A stretch of DNA of 34,786 nucleotides from an uncultured bacterium (GTDB lineage Bacteria; Fidelibacterota; Marinisomatia; Marinisomatales; UBA1611), in contig CAJQGZ010000070.1 in NCBI GenBank assembly GCA_905478065.1, positions 1 to 34,786 of the forward strand. Reading direction: 5' to 3'. The notes under the pieces are model-generated. The model saw only the letters and a list, made by a program, of their open reading frames with translations. It ran no database searches and was not told the DNA's origin. The translations under genes were made by a program, and so were the position numbers. Shown here piece by piece: positions 1 through 6,872 of the stretch. The number at the start of each line of letters is the position of its first letter. The stretch's first letter is position 1.

Positions 1-23
1 AAAATAAAATTATATAATTAATT

Positions 24-1169
24 ATGCCATTCTATCAAAAACGAGGAGAAATACCACAAAAAAAACATACTGAATTTAGAGATGAAAATAAAAATCTTTT
101 TTGGGAAGAGCTAATTAGCAGAAATGGTTTTAGCCATATGTACTCAAATGTATATCATATAAACCCACCAACTGCAGTAAAAAATTTAGGTTCTAAAACC
201 AAAAATGAAATTGATGTAATCGAAAAAATAAATAAACATTATCATTTAAAAACATCAAATATTAAAAGTGAGGGCGATGCTGTATATTCTCGAAAAACAC
301 TATTTCTGAATGCTGATTTAGTAATTTCTAAATGTCATGTCGATAAGTCAATGGATACTCTTTATAAAAATGCTTATGCTGACGAATTGTTGTTTATTAG
401 TGCCGGGGAAGGCACTTTACAAACAAATTTTGGGAGTTTTGATATAGTCTATGGAGATTATGTAGTTATTCCAAGAGGCGTAATATGGAAAATGAAAATT
501 AATTCCCCATTAAAAATATTAGTCATTGAATCAAAAGAACCAATTGAAACACCTGAACGCTACAGAAATAAATTCGGTCAACTATTAGAGCATTCACCAT
601 TTACTGAACGAGATATTATAACCCCTCAACACGATGAACCATCTTTAGAACAAAATACGTTAATTGATGTTAAGTACGGGGAATGTTTTCAATCTTATGA
701 ATATCAAAATCACCCTTTTGATATAATTGGCTGGGATGGATATTATTATCCTTGGAAAATAAACATTAAAGAATTCATGCCAATTACTGGGAAAATTCAT
801 CAACCACCTCCCGTTCATCAAACGTTTCAATCTAAAGGCTTCGTCGTTTGTTCTTTTGTGCCTAGGTTATATGATTACCATAAAAATTCAATACCCGCTC
901 CTTACGCTCATAGTAATGTAGACTCCGAAGAAATTATATATTATGTCGACGGGAAATTCATGAGCAGAAAAGGTGTTGAACCAGAATCGATAACTTATCA
1001 TCCCATGGGCTTAACACACGGGCCTCAGCCAGGAAAAATCGAAGAATCTATTGGGGCAAAAGAAACTAAAGAGTTTGCTGTTATGATAGATACTTTTAAA
1101 CCAGTGGACTTAACAACTGATTCGCAAAAAATCGAAGATGAAGAATATATCTATTCTTGGAATTCTTAG
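24..1169 (+). CDS. hmgA: Homogentisate 1,2-dioxygenase
   Basis: This is the ring-cleaving non-heme Fe(II) dioxygenase of tyrosine/phenylalanine breakdown, converting homogentisate to maleylacetoacetate in the cytoplasm. The N-terminus (MPFYQKRGEIPQKKH) is typical of the bacterial family, and at 381 residues the length fits. The iron ligands are visible as H296, E302 and H332: the spacings of 6 and 30 residues equal those of human HGD (H335, E341, H371). H259 or H265 in the IHQPPPVHQTF segment is the likely second-sphere active-site histidine. The start ATG lies only 23 bases inside the window, and no clear Shine-Dalgarno sequence precedes it. The gene ends 3 bases before the flavin-reductase-like gene, so the two are probably co-transcribed. 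The other tyrosine pathway genes (hppD, maiA, fah) are not in view. Confidence 0.95.
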   Translation: MPFYQKRGEIPQKKHTEFRDENKNLFWEELISRNGFSHMYSNVYHINPPTAVKNLGSKTKNEIDVIEKINKHYHLKTSNIKSEGDAVYSRKTLFLNADLVISKCHVDKSMDTLYKNAYADELLFISAGEGTLQTNFGSFDIVYGDYVVIPRGVIWKMKINSPLKILVIESKEPIETPERYRNKFGQLLEHSPFTERDIITPQHDEPSLEQNTLIDVKYGECFQSYEYQNHPFDIIGWDGYYYPWKINIKEFMPITGKIHQPPPVHQTFQSKGFVVCSFVPRLYDYHKNSIPAPYAHSNVDSEEIIYYVDGKFMSRKGVEPESITYHPMGLTHGPQPGKIEESIGAKETKEFAVMIDTFKPVDLTTDSQKIEDEEYIYSWNS

Positions 1170-1172
1170 CTT

Positions 1173-1796
1173 ATGATTTATGACCCAGATAAGATAACAT
1201 TTCAGGAAACACATAAGCTGATGATTGGATCAATTGTCCCAAGACCAATTGCATTTGTAGGTACAACTAGTTTAAAAAAAGTTGATAACATTGCACCTTT
1301 TTCATACTTTAACGGTGTTTGTTCTAATCCACCAACCGTCATGTTCGCACCTGCTCGAAGAGGGTGGGATGGAAAAGAAAAGGATACTTTAGTTAATATA
1401 AGGGACACAAAAGAGTTTACAGTCAATATAGTTTCTGAGTCATTTGCTCAGCAAATGGTTGAATGCTCAACAGATTATGATAGTAATATTAATGAATTTG
1501 AGATTTCTGGTTTAAGTACCTCAAAATCAAAAAAGATTATTCCGCCAATACTGAAAGAAGCGAAAATAAGTCTTGAATGTAATCTAAATCAAATCGTTGA
1601 GATAGGGGACGGAACTGCGGGTAGCGGATTTATTGTCATTGGAAGCATTGTATTATTCCATATAGAAGATAGTATAATATCCAATAATAAAATCGATATT
1701 GAAAAATTAGAACCTATTGGGAGATTAGCAGGTGACTGGTATACGCGGCCTACTGATAATTTTCAGATAACTAGAAAAGTTAAACCTGAAAAGTAA
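1173..1796 (+). CDS. Flavin reductase-like domain protein (FMN-binding split barrel)
   Basis: A 207-residue protein of the flavin reductase-like/DIM6-NTAB family, which binds FMN in a split beta-barrel. The family signature is clear near the N-terminus: PRPIAFV (about 23-29) followed by NIAPFSYFNGV (about 39-49), then VNIVSESFAQQM and a DYD segment. The C-terminal EPIGRLAGDWYTR resembles the conserved end of this family. It begins 3 bases after hmgA, which suggests a role next to aromatic degradation, perhaps supplying reduced flavin or acting on a pathway intermediate. That role is inference from position; the substrate cannot be read from sequence. Confidence 0.82.
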   Translation: MIYDPDKITFQETHKLMIGSIVPRPIAFVGTTSLKKVDNIAPFSYFNGVCSNPPTVMFAPARRGWDGKEKDTLVNIRDTKEFTVNIVSESFAQQMVECSTDYDSNINEFEISGLSTSKSKKIIPPILKEAKISLECNLNQIVEIGDGTAGSGFIVIGSIVLFHIEDSIISNNKIDIEKLEPIGRLAGDWYTRPTDNFQITRKVKPEK

Positions 1797-1838
1797 TCTT
1801 ATTTAAGGAATTTATTTTTATAATTCCCTCTCAAAAAC

Positions 1839-2759
1839 ATGAATTTAGAAACTCATTTATACAAAGCGCAAACTATTGGCAATATAGAGCCAATAGAATA
1901 CATGATCCCCTACCCTGGCACCCAAGCAATAATTGAGGGTCAAATAATTAAATTTGGAGAAAAAAGTATTTTTAGTGATTATAATCTTAAAAATATTGAA
2001 TTCTATCAACTCATTCAAAAGATGGCTAATTGGCTAACTGAGCAAGGTATTAATCCAAAAGATAATGTTATAATTGAAGAAAATTCATCTTTGCAGTCAT
2101 TATTATTACTTTATGGTCTATGGCACATGGGAGCAAAAGGTATTTTTCTTGAAAAAAGTAATGTCAAAATAAATAAAAAATTAGGCGCAAAAAGAATAAA
2201 ATTTGAAATTGATTTTAAGAAAGCCATAATGTCATACTCCCCGGTTTTTATTCCGAAATACAAAGCTTTATTAGATGAAACCGCCGTCATTATGATAACA
2301 GAGGATAAAAGTATTTTTTTATCACACTACAGCTTACTTGTTAATGCAAATAGTATACAAAAAGCGCTGGACCTAAGATCCGGCATGAATTTTTATTGCG
2401 ACTTGAAAGCAAACTCGACTTTTTGGGTCGTTATTTGTGCGATTTTACCCATTTATACTATGTGCCCATTTACAAAAAAAGATCCTCATTACACATTTAC
2501 TTATGATGAGATAGATCAAAAACGAGGCTATCGATTGCGTAAAGACTGGGAAAACATTGAAAACTTTAAAGTAAACGATATCGCACTTTGTAAAGAAAAT
2601 AGCGCTGTGTTAGCAGTTAAAAATAATCCAATCCATCTTACAGATTTTGTGGTTAAAAAAAATGAGCTTTGGATTAAAGGGCACTCTCTAATGAGTGGTT
2701 ATTTAGAAGAAGGACTCATGTCATTCCAAGACAACTATCTAATAATTAATAATCAATAG
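1839..2759 (+). CDS. Degenerate ANL-superfamily (AMP-binding enzyme-like) protein
   Basis: An intact 306-codon frame resembling the N-terminal domain of acyl-CoA synthetases but probably inactive. Residues about 53-104 match the early domain (LTEQGINPKDNVIIEEN, then LLLYGLWHMGAKGIFLE). Residues 147-170 match the block around the phosphate loop: ETAVIMIT, then FLSHYSLLVNAN. Between them the usual SGTTGxPKG loop is reduced to EDKS. The end (ELWIKGHSLMSGYLEEG, from about 276) matches the GELWxRGxxVMxGY motif, and the protein stops where the hinge and C-terminal AMP-binding domain should begin. The middle is also shorter than in active enzymes (about 500 residues). It lies 42 bases after the flavin-reductase-like gene and may share its transcript. 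It could be a regulator, a CoA-ester-binding relic, or an early pseudogene. Confidence 0.6.
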   Translation: MNLETHLYKAQTIGNIEPIEYMIPYPGTQAIIEGQIIKFGEKSIFSDYNLKNIEFYQLIQKMANWLTEQGINPKDNVIIEENSSLQSLLLLYGLWHMGAKGIFLEKSNVKINKKLGAKRIKFEIDFKKAIMSYSPVFIPKYKALLDETAVIMITEDKSIFLSHYSLLVNANSIQKALDLRSGMNFYCDLKANSTFWVVICAILPIYTMCPFTKKDPHYTFTYDEIDQKRGYRLRKDWENIENFKVNDIALCKENSAVLAVKNNPIHLTDFVVKKNELWIKGHSLMSGYLEEGLMSFQDNYLIINNQ

Positions 2760-2762
2760 CAA

Positions 2763-3218
2763 TCAAGCTAAGTCTTTTAAAACCTCACCAGCATGAGTCT
2801 TTGGACTAACTTTTTCATAAACTTTTTCTATTTTACTATTTTCATCAATCAAATAAGCTATTCTAAGAATTCCTTCATATTCTCTACCATACATCTTCTT
2901 TAAACCTATTGCTCCATATGATTTTATTGTTTCTTTCTCAGGATCAGATAATAATTGAAATGGGAACTCTTGTTTGGTACAAAAATTCTTTTGAGCTTTT
3001 ATTGAATCAGCGCTCATTCCAAGCACTACTGTATTATTTTTTTCAAAATTTTTGAACTCATCCCGGAGTCCTTGACCTTGGATAGTTCAGCCAGGTGTAC
3101 TTGCTTTTGGATAGAACCAAAGTAAAACTTTTTGACCCTCAAAATCTTTAATATTTACTGTATTCCCATCCTGATCATTAAGTTGAAACTCAGGAGCACT
3201 TGATCCAATAGATAACAT
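2763..3218 (-). CDS. bcp: BCP/PrxQ-type peroxiredoxin with probable selenocysteine at the peroxidatic site
   Basis: Reading from ATG at 3218 through one in-frame TGA (3089-3087) gives 151 residues, the usual length for thioredoxin-dependent peroxiredoxins of the bacterioferritin comigratory protein family. These reduce H2O2 and alkyl hydroperoxides. The frame is intact on both sides. The N-terminal half ends WFYPKASTPG, the TGA is codon 44, and the rest runs TIQGQGLRDEF. In the family motif TPGCT the TGA sits exactly on the peroxidatic cysteine. The usual resolving cysteine five residues later is Q49, but C80 lies 36 residues on, the spacing described for PrxQ proteins with the resolving cysteine in helix alpha-3. 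A SECIS-like hairpin follows the TGA. A caller without recoding would report only a fragment from GTG at 3026. It ends 3 bases from the convergent ANL-like gene. The alternative is a nonsense mutation or sequencing error. Confidence 0.8.
3054..3071 (-). promoter_or_regulatory. Candidate bacterial SECIS stem-loop
   Basis: On the mRNA sense strand, 15 bases after the UGA, the sequence reads GGACUC-CGGGAU-GAGUUC. It folds into a six-base-pair stem (one G-U pair) with a six-base loop, CGGGAU. The loop starts 21 bases after the UGA and has G at its second position. Both fit the published general pattern for bacterial SECIS elements: loop about 16-37 bases downstream with a G among the first two loop bases. 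A competing hairpin closer to the UGA (GUC-AAG-GAC) is shorter. The fold was done by eye only. Confidence 0.6.
3087..3089 (-). other. In-frame UGA, probable selenocysteine codon
   Basis: The TGA interrupts the peroxiredoxin frame at codon 44, in the context Thr-Pro-Gly-TGA-Thr. This is the single position where cysteine chemistry is required and where Sec replaces Cys in known Sec-peroxiredoxins. Ordinary stops at other genes here also use TGA (radA, tgt, the Nudix gene, hflC, the ABC ATPase), so this is not a genome-wide reassignment. Confidence 0.72.
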
Positions 3219-3274
3219 TTAAACCTGCCTAACTTGATTATTTACAAACTTAGTATATAGCAGAATATATAAAA

Positions 3275-5266
3275 TTAATTGTTATTGTGATATAACATAT
3301 ACTTTGATGTGTGATAAATGGCATCAGCTATCTTCTTTAATGAATCCGCTTCATTTGGAAAAATGCTTCTGACATTTTTTATAGGATTTTTATCTAAAAT
3401 ATTATGCAGTTCATATCCAGACCCATCACGAAAAACTCTTAAATAAAATTGGTCATCTATTACTCCATAGCTGGTTGGATTCATTTTTTTATTTACTAAG
3501 AATGCAAGATTATTATCAGAACTTAAAAGATCTCTTCCAATTGTCTTATTCATATATGGTATTTTACACAGACCTGCAATCGTGGGTATCAAATCAGATA
3601 AACCTGATGCCCGGTTTATTATCTGTGGATTCTGAATAATTTTTGGAGAAAAAATTATTAATGGGACATTATAAGACCTTAATTTAAGTTCGTAATCTTC
3701 AAGGCCCATATGTTCTGCCTGAGGGTCAGCTGTACCATGATCCCCAAATAAGACAAATATAGTGTTTTCATAGTAGGATGACTCTTTTGCTAATTCAAAA
3801 AACGTTCCTATAGAGTGATCTAAAAGTCTCATTGCATTAAACTGCTCAACTGATTTAAAACCAGCTTTGTTAAGACTATCTTTTTTTATATTATTTACAA
3901 TGAAACCGTCATTGTCGTCAGGGATTGTATAGGGACGATGATTCCCGGCTGTTTGAATGATTATAAAGCTTGGTTTAGATAACTCTTTTTTATTTTTGAG
4001 AATATTGTCTGCTTCTTTGAATAAATCTAGGTCAGATACTCCCCAAACGTCCACTCTCGGTCGATTTATATCATCCATTTCGATCAGCTTCATTTGTTTT
4101 ATGTTATAAGATACTAGGCTTCTAATATTGGCCCAGCTAGCGCTTCCGCCTATCATATAATATTTTTCATAATCTTCAAATTCTGAAATAATACTATATT
4201 GATCTCTGATAATCGGATTCCTTGATGATGTTCTTCTTGCAACATCTGGAATTCCTGTAAGCATCGTAAAAACAGATCTAGAAGTACTGACCCAAGGTAT
4301 ATAAAATTTTGGAGAGAATATTCCATTAGATGAGAGACTATCAAGAAAAGGAGTCGCCTTTAACGGATTTCCAGCAATACCCAACCTATTTAAACCAACT
4401 GATTCCATAAATATTATCACTACATTAGGATGATTGCTCAATTTTATGCTTGGTTCAATCTCTCTGACATAGTTTAAATTATTTATATCTGGGTTAGTCG
4501 TTCCTAAATAATTTGAAATAATAGGATAGGATTCCTTTACTTTATCTATTTCAAAATCAGCTTCTTGAAAAGTTGTTGTATCATAAAAGTATAAAACAGG
4601 ATTTAACGCTAAGGCAGAAATGAAAGCACTCCTGCTAAAAAATGCATCGCTCCACAACAACATATATTGAGAAATTGTGCCCCAAAAACCGAATATATAT
4701 ATAAAAAAACATAATATGAGTTGAAAACTTTTCTGATATTTAGTTTGAAAAACTTTCTTCTTTTTTAATGTTACATCTATTAACCAGTTGTGAATTTTAA
4801 TAAAAAGTGCGCATAGTATTAATACGAGTAATAACAATCGTATGACCGGATAAGATTCCCATATCATTCCTAATGATATAGTAAAGTTTTCCAATAATGT
4901 AAAAACGGTTATGTCAATTCTTTGTTGAGTATAACCATAGGTCGCAAAATCAAAAATGTAAAAAAAAATTGCTGATGTTAATGCTAATGAGTAAGTCCAA
5001 TTTGCAGCAACAACTGTATAAGAAAACTTCCAATATTTAACTATAGGGCCAATAGTAATAATCAAACAGGGCAATGACAAAAGAATAGCTAGCCTCAAAT
5101 CAAACCTAATACCAATCCAAAAGCTTTTTAAAATGTCTATTAAGCTGGAAGGTTCATAAAAAAGAAAGAAGAAAGAAAAACGTAGAACTATAAATAAAGA
5201 CCAAGATAAAATTGTAATACCAAATAAATATTTTAGTCTCCTAGAAATATTTACAATATTTATCAA
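3275..5266 (-). CDS. LtaS/OpgB-like membrane phosphotransferase (alkaline-phosphatase superfamily)
   Basis: A 663-residue inner-membrane enzyme. About five transmembrane segments fill the first 200 residues, followed by a periplasmic sulfatase-fold domain (about 275-590). Metal and active-site residues are visible: E288 in VVIIFMES, the probable nucleophile T328 in STSRSVFTML, H443 in GNHRPY, D509-H510 in FGDHGT, and H519. The sulfatase formylglycine motif CxPxR is absent, so it is a phosphotransferase or phosphodiesterase rather than a sulfatase. In a diderm the likely job is moving phosphoglycerol or phosphoethanolamine onto a periplasmic glycan or lipid; the substrate is unknown. The start is TTG at 5266, overlapping the Nudix stop as TTGA, which suggests translational coupling. 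The peroxiredoxin gene starts 56 bases downstream. Confidence 0.85.
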   Translation of the reverse strand: MINIVNISRRLKYLFGITILSWSLFIVLRFSFFFLFYEPSSLIDILKSFWIGIRFDLRLAILLSLPCLIITIGPIVKYWKFSYTVVAANWTYSLALTSAIFFYIFDFATYGYTQQRIDITVFTLLENFTISLGMIWESYPVIRLLLLVLILCALFIKIHNWLIDVTLKKKKVFQTKYQKSFQLILCFFIYIFGFWGTISQYMLLWSDAFFSRSAFISALALNPVLYFYDTTTFQEADFEIDKVKESYPIISNYLGTTNPDINNLNYVREIEPSIKLSNHPNVVIIFMESVGLNRLGIAGNPLKATPFLDSLSSNGIFSPKFYIPWVSTSRSVFTMLTGIPDVARRTSSRNPIIRDQYSIISEFEDYEKYYMIGGSASWANIRSLVSYNIKQMKLIEMDDINRPRVDVWGVSDLDLFKEADNILKNKKELSKPSFIIIQTAGNHRPYTIPDDNDGFIVNNIKKDSLNKAGFKSVEQFNAMRLLDHSIGTFFELAKESSYYENTIFVLFGDHGTADPQAEHMGLEDYELKLRSYNVPLIIFSPKIIQNPQIINRASGLSDLIPTIAGLCKIPYMNKTIGRDLLSSDNNLAFLVNKKMNPTSYGVIDDQFYLRVFRDGSGYELHNILDKNPIKNVRSIFPNEADSLKKIADAIYHTSKYMLYHNNN

Positions 5267-5742
5267 AACAATGTATCGGATAGATTAATTCCAGACCACT
5301 TCATTCTGTCATCATTAGATATAATCATCTCATTAATTACATTAATCCCTTTTTTTTGTCCATTCCAAACTAAATGAGATAAAGCTATTTCAAATTCAAC
5401 CCATTTAAACTCGCAATGTTCGCTTGATATTGATACATCACCCGAATCAACTTCGATTCCAAAAACTGGCACAAAATTAATTCTATCTTTATGCTTTTCA
5501 TAAAATTGACTAACATGGTCAGCTATGAACATTGTAACGGGTGTTAAATTTGTTTCTTCCTTGAGCTCTCTAATTGCTGCTTCCCAAGCTTCTTCGCCCT
5601 TTTCAATTTTACCAGCCACTCCTTGCCAAAGGTGCTCATAAATTTTTGTTTTTGCGCGTTTTAAAATTAAATATTTAATCCCTTCAGATGTCTTTCTGTA
5701 GACATAAGCATCGATAACTCGAGTTACTACTTTAGTCATCAC
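5263..5742 (-). CDS. Nudix hydrolase
   Basis: A 159-residue Nudix-fold pyrophosphohydrolase. The full Nudix box is present at 44-66: GKIEKGE, seven residues, then RELKEETNL, giving G-x5-E-x7-REUxEE. This box binds Mg2+ and cleaves nucleoside diphosphates linked to another group. Size and the N-terminus (VIDAYVYR) recall NudB-like dihydroneopterin triphosphate/dATP pyrophosphatases, but the substrate is not certain. Two starts are possible: GTG at 5742 (4-base overlap with the tgt stop) or ATG at 5739 (1-base TGATG overlap). The ATG is perhaps likelier. Its own stop overlaps the TTG start of the LtaS-like gene. Confidence 0.88.
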   Translation of the reverse strand: MMTKVVTRVIDAYVYRKTSEGIKYLILKRAKTKIYEHLWQGVAGKIEKGEEAWEAAIRELKEETNLTPVTMFIADHVSQFYEKHKDRINFVPVFGIEVDSGDVSISSEHCEFKWVEFEIALSHLVWNGQKKGINVINEMIISNDDRMKWSGINLSDTLF

Positions 5743-6872
5743 ATGCCTTTTTTCAATTTCATATCATTAAGCCAACTGTTGGACCAAACATCAAAGTCAC
5801 CCGATTGAATAGTTTCTTGTATTTTTTTTGTTAATGAAATGTAGTAAGAGATGTTTAAAGTCGAGGCAATGCGTAATCCTAGAATCTCCTTAACATTAAA
5901 AAGGTGCCTGACATATGACTTTGTAAACATGCGCCCATAAGCATGTGTACTATTTTCATCGATTAATGAATGGTCATTTTTATATTTTCCATTTGTAATG
6001 TTAACTGTTCCATCAGATGTAAATATTTGACCGTTTCGACCATTCCTTGTCGGCATTACGCAATCAAACATATCAACACCTAGTCTAATCGCTCTTACAA
6101 TGTCTGTAGGTTTTCCAACACCCATTAAATACCTAGGCCTATCTTTAGGAAGCAACGAATCACAAAAGTCAATTGTGTCAAACATCGCGTTTTTTTCCTC
6201 TCCTACAGCTAGTCCCCCGATTGCGATCCCCGAATCTGCTTGTTCAACTAACCCTTCAATACTTATTCTTCTCATTTCCTTATCCACCCCACCTTGAATT
6301 ATGGGAAATAAAGTTTGATCGTGGCTGTATAAGCTAGGATTATTTCGCAAATATATTTTACACCTCTTAAACCAATCGCTCGTTCTTTTTACAGCTTTGA
6401 TTACTTCTTTTTTATCTGCTTTCCCTGGAGGACAATGATCAAAGGCCATAATTATATCTGAACCTAAAAAACGCTGAATTTCCATAGATTTTTCTGGCGT
6501 CAAATTATGAGAACTTCCATCTAAGTGGGATTGAAACTCAACACCATCATCTGTTATTTTGTTTAAGTTGGCTAATGAAAAGACTTGGAAGCCTCCACTA
6601 TCAGTTAACATCGGTTTTGTCCAGTTTGAAAATGCATGAAGGCCACCTGCTTCGTGAATAATATCAGTCCCTGGTCTTAAATAAAGGTGGTAGGTGTTTC
6701 CAAGGATGATGTCTGCGCCTAAACCTTCTAATTCATGGGGGGAAAATGTTTTAACAGCTCCAATAGTTCCAACTGGCATAAACACGGGGGTCTGAATATT
6801 GCCATGATCTGTTGTGATTAGACCTGTTCTAGCGGAAGTTTTTTTGTCAAAATGGGTTATTGAATACTTCAA
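5739..6872 (-). CDS. tgt: tRNA-guanine transglycosylase lacking the zinc site
   Basis: This enzyme swaps guanine-34 for preQ1 in tRNAs with GUN anticodons, in queuosine synthesis. The 377 residues span the whole TIM-barrel. D91 in DSGGFQVFSL is the general base and D270 in MFDCVMPTRNGR the nucleophile; GGLAVGE (219-225) and YLMGVGKPTD (248-257) are conserved. The structural zinc site is missing. Where E. coli has C302, C304, C307 and H333, this protein has S308, H310, G313 and L339, although the flanks align without gaps (SLIDENS before, KSYVRHLFNVKEILGLR after). The start is TTG at 6872, overlapping the radA stop as TTGA; it gives the normal N-terminus MKYSITHFD. Confidence 0.93.
   Translation of the reverse strand: MKYSITHFDKKTSARTGLITTDHGNIQTPVFMPVGTIGAVKTFSPHELEGLGADIILGNTYHLYLRPGTDIIHEAGGLHAFSNWTKPMLTDSGGFQVFSLANLNKITDDGVEFQSHLDGSSHNLTPEKSMEIQRFLGSDIIMAFDHCPPGKADKKEVIKAVKRTSDWFKRCKIYLRNNPSLYSHDQTLFPIIQGGVDKEMRRISIEGLVEQADSGIAIGGLAVGEEKNAMFDTIDFCDSLLPKDRPRYLMGVGKPTDIVRAIRLGVDMFDCVMPTRNGRNGQIFTSDGTVNITNGKYKNDHSLIDENSTHAYGRMFTKSYVRHLFNVKEILGLRIASTLNISYYISLTKKIQETIQSGDFDVWSNSWLNDMKLKKGM

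Noticed and set aside
2763-3026. An 87-residue peroxiredoxin fragment starting at GTG, or a pseudogene
   Set aside because: The upstream frame is intact for another 64 codons, the only interruption falls on the catalytic cysteine codon, and a SECIS-like hairpin follows. Selenocysteine explains this better, although a point mutation or base error is not excluded.
3087-3089. TGA reassigned to an amino acid throughout the genome
   Set aside because: radA, tgt, the Nudix gene, hflC and the ABC ATPase all end in TGA at the correct family length, so TGA is a normal stop here.
3275-5266. A true sulfatase
   Set aside because: No CxPxR or SxPxR formylglycine motif; the nucleophile region STSRSVF and the N-terminal membrane helices fit LtaS/OpgB-like phosphotransferases.
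5739-6872. Loss of zinc ligands in Tgt by frameshift
   Set aside because: Residues on both sides of the lost ligands align to the family without gaps, so the frame is unbroken.
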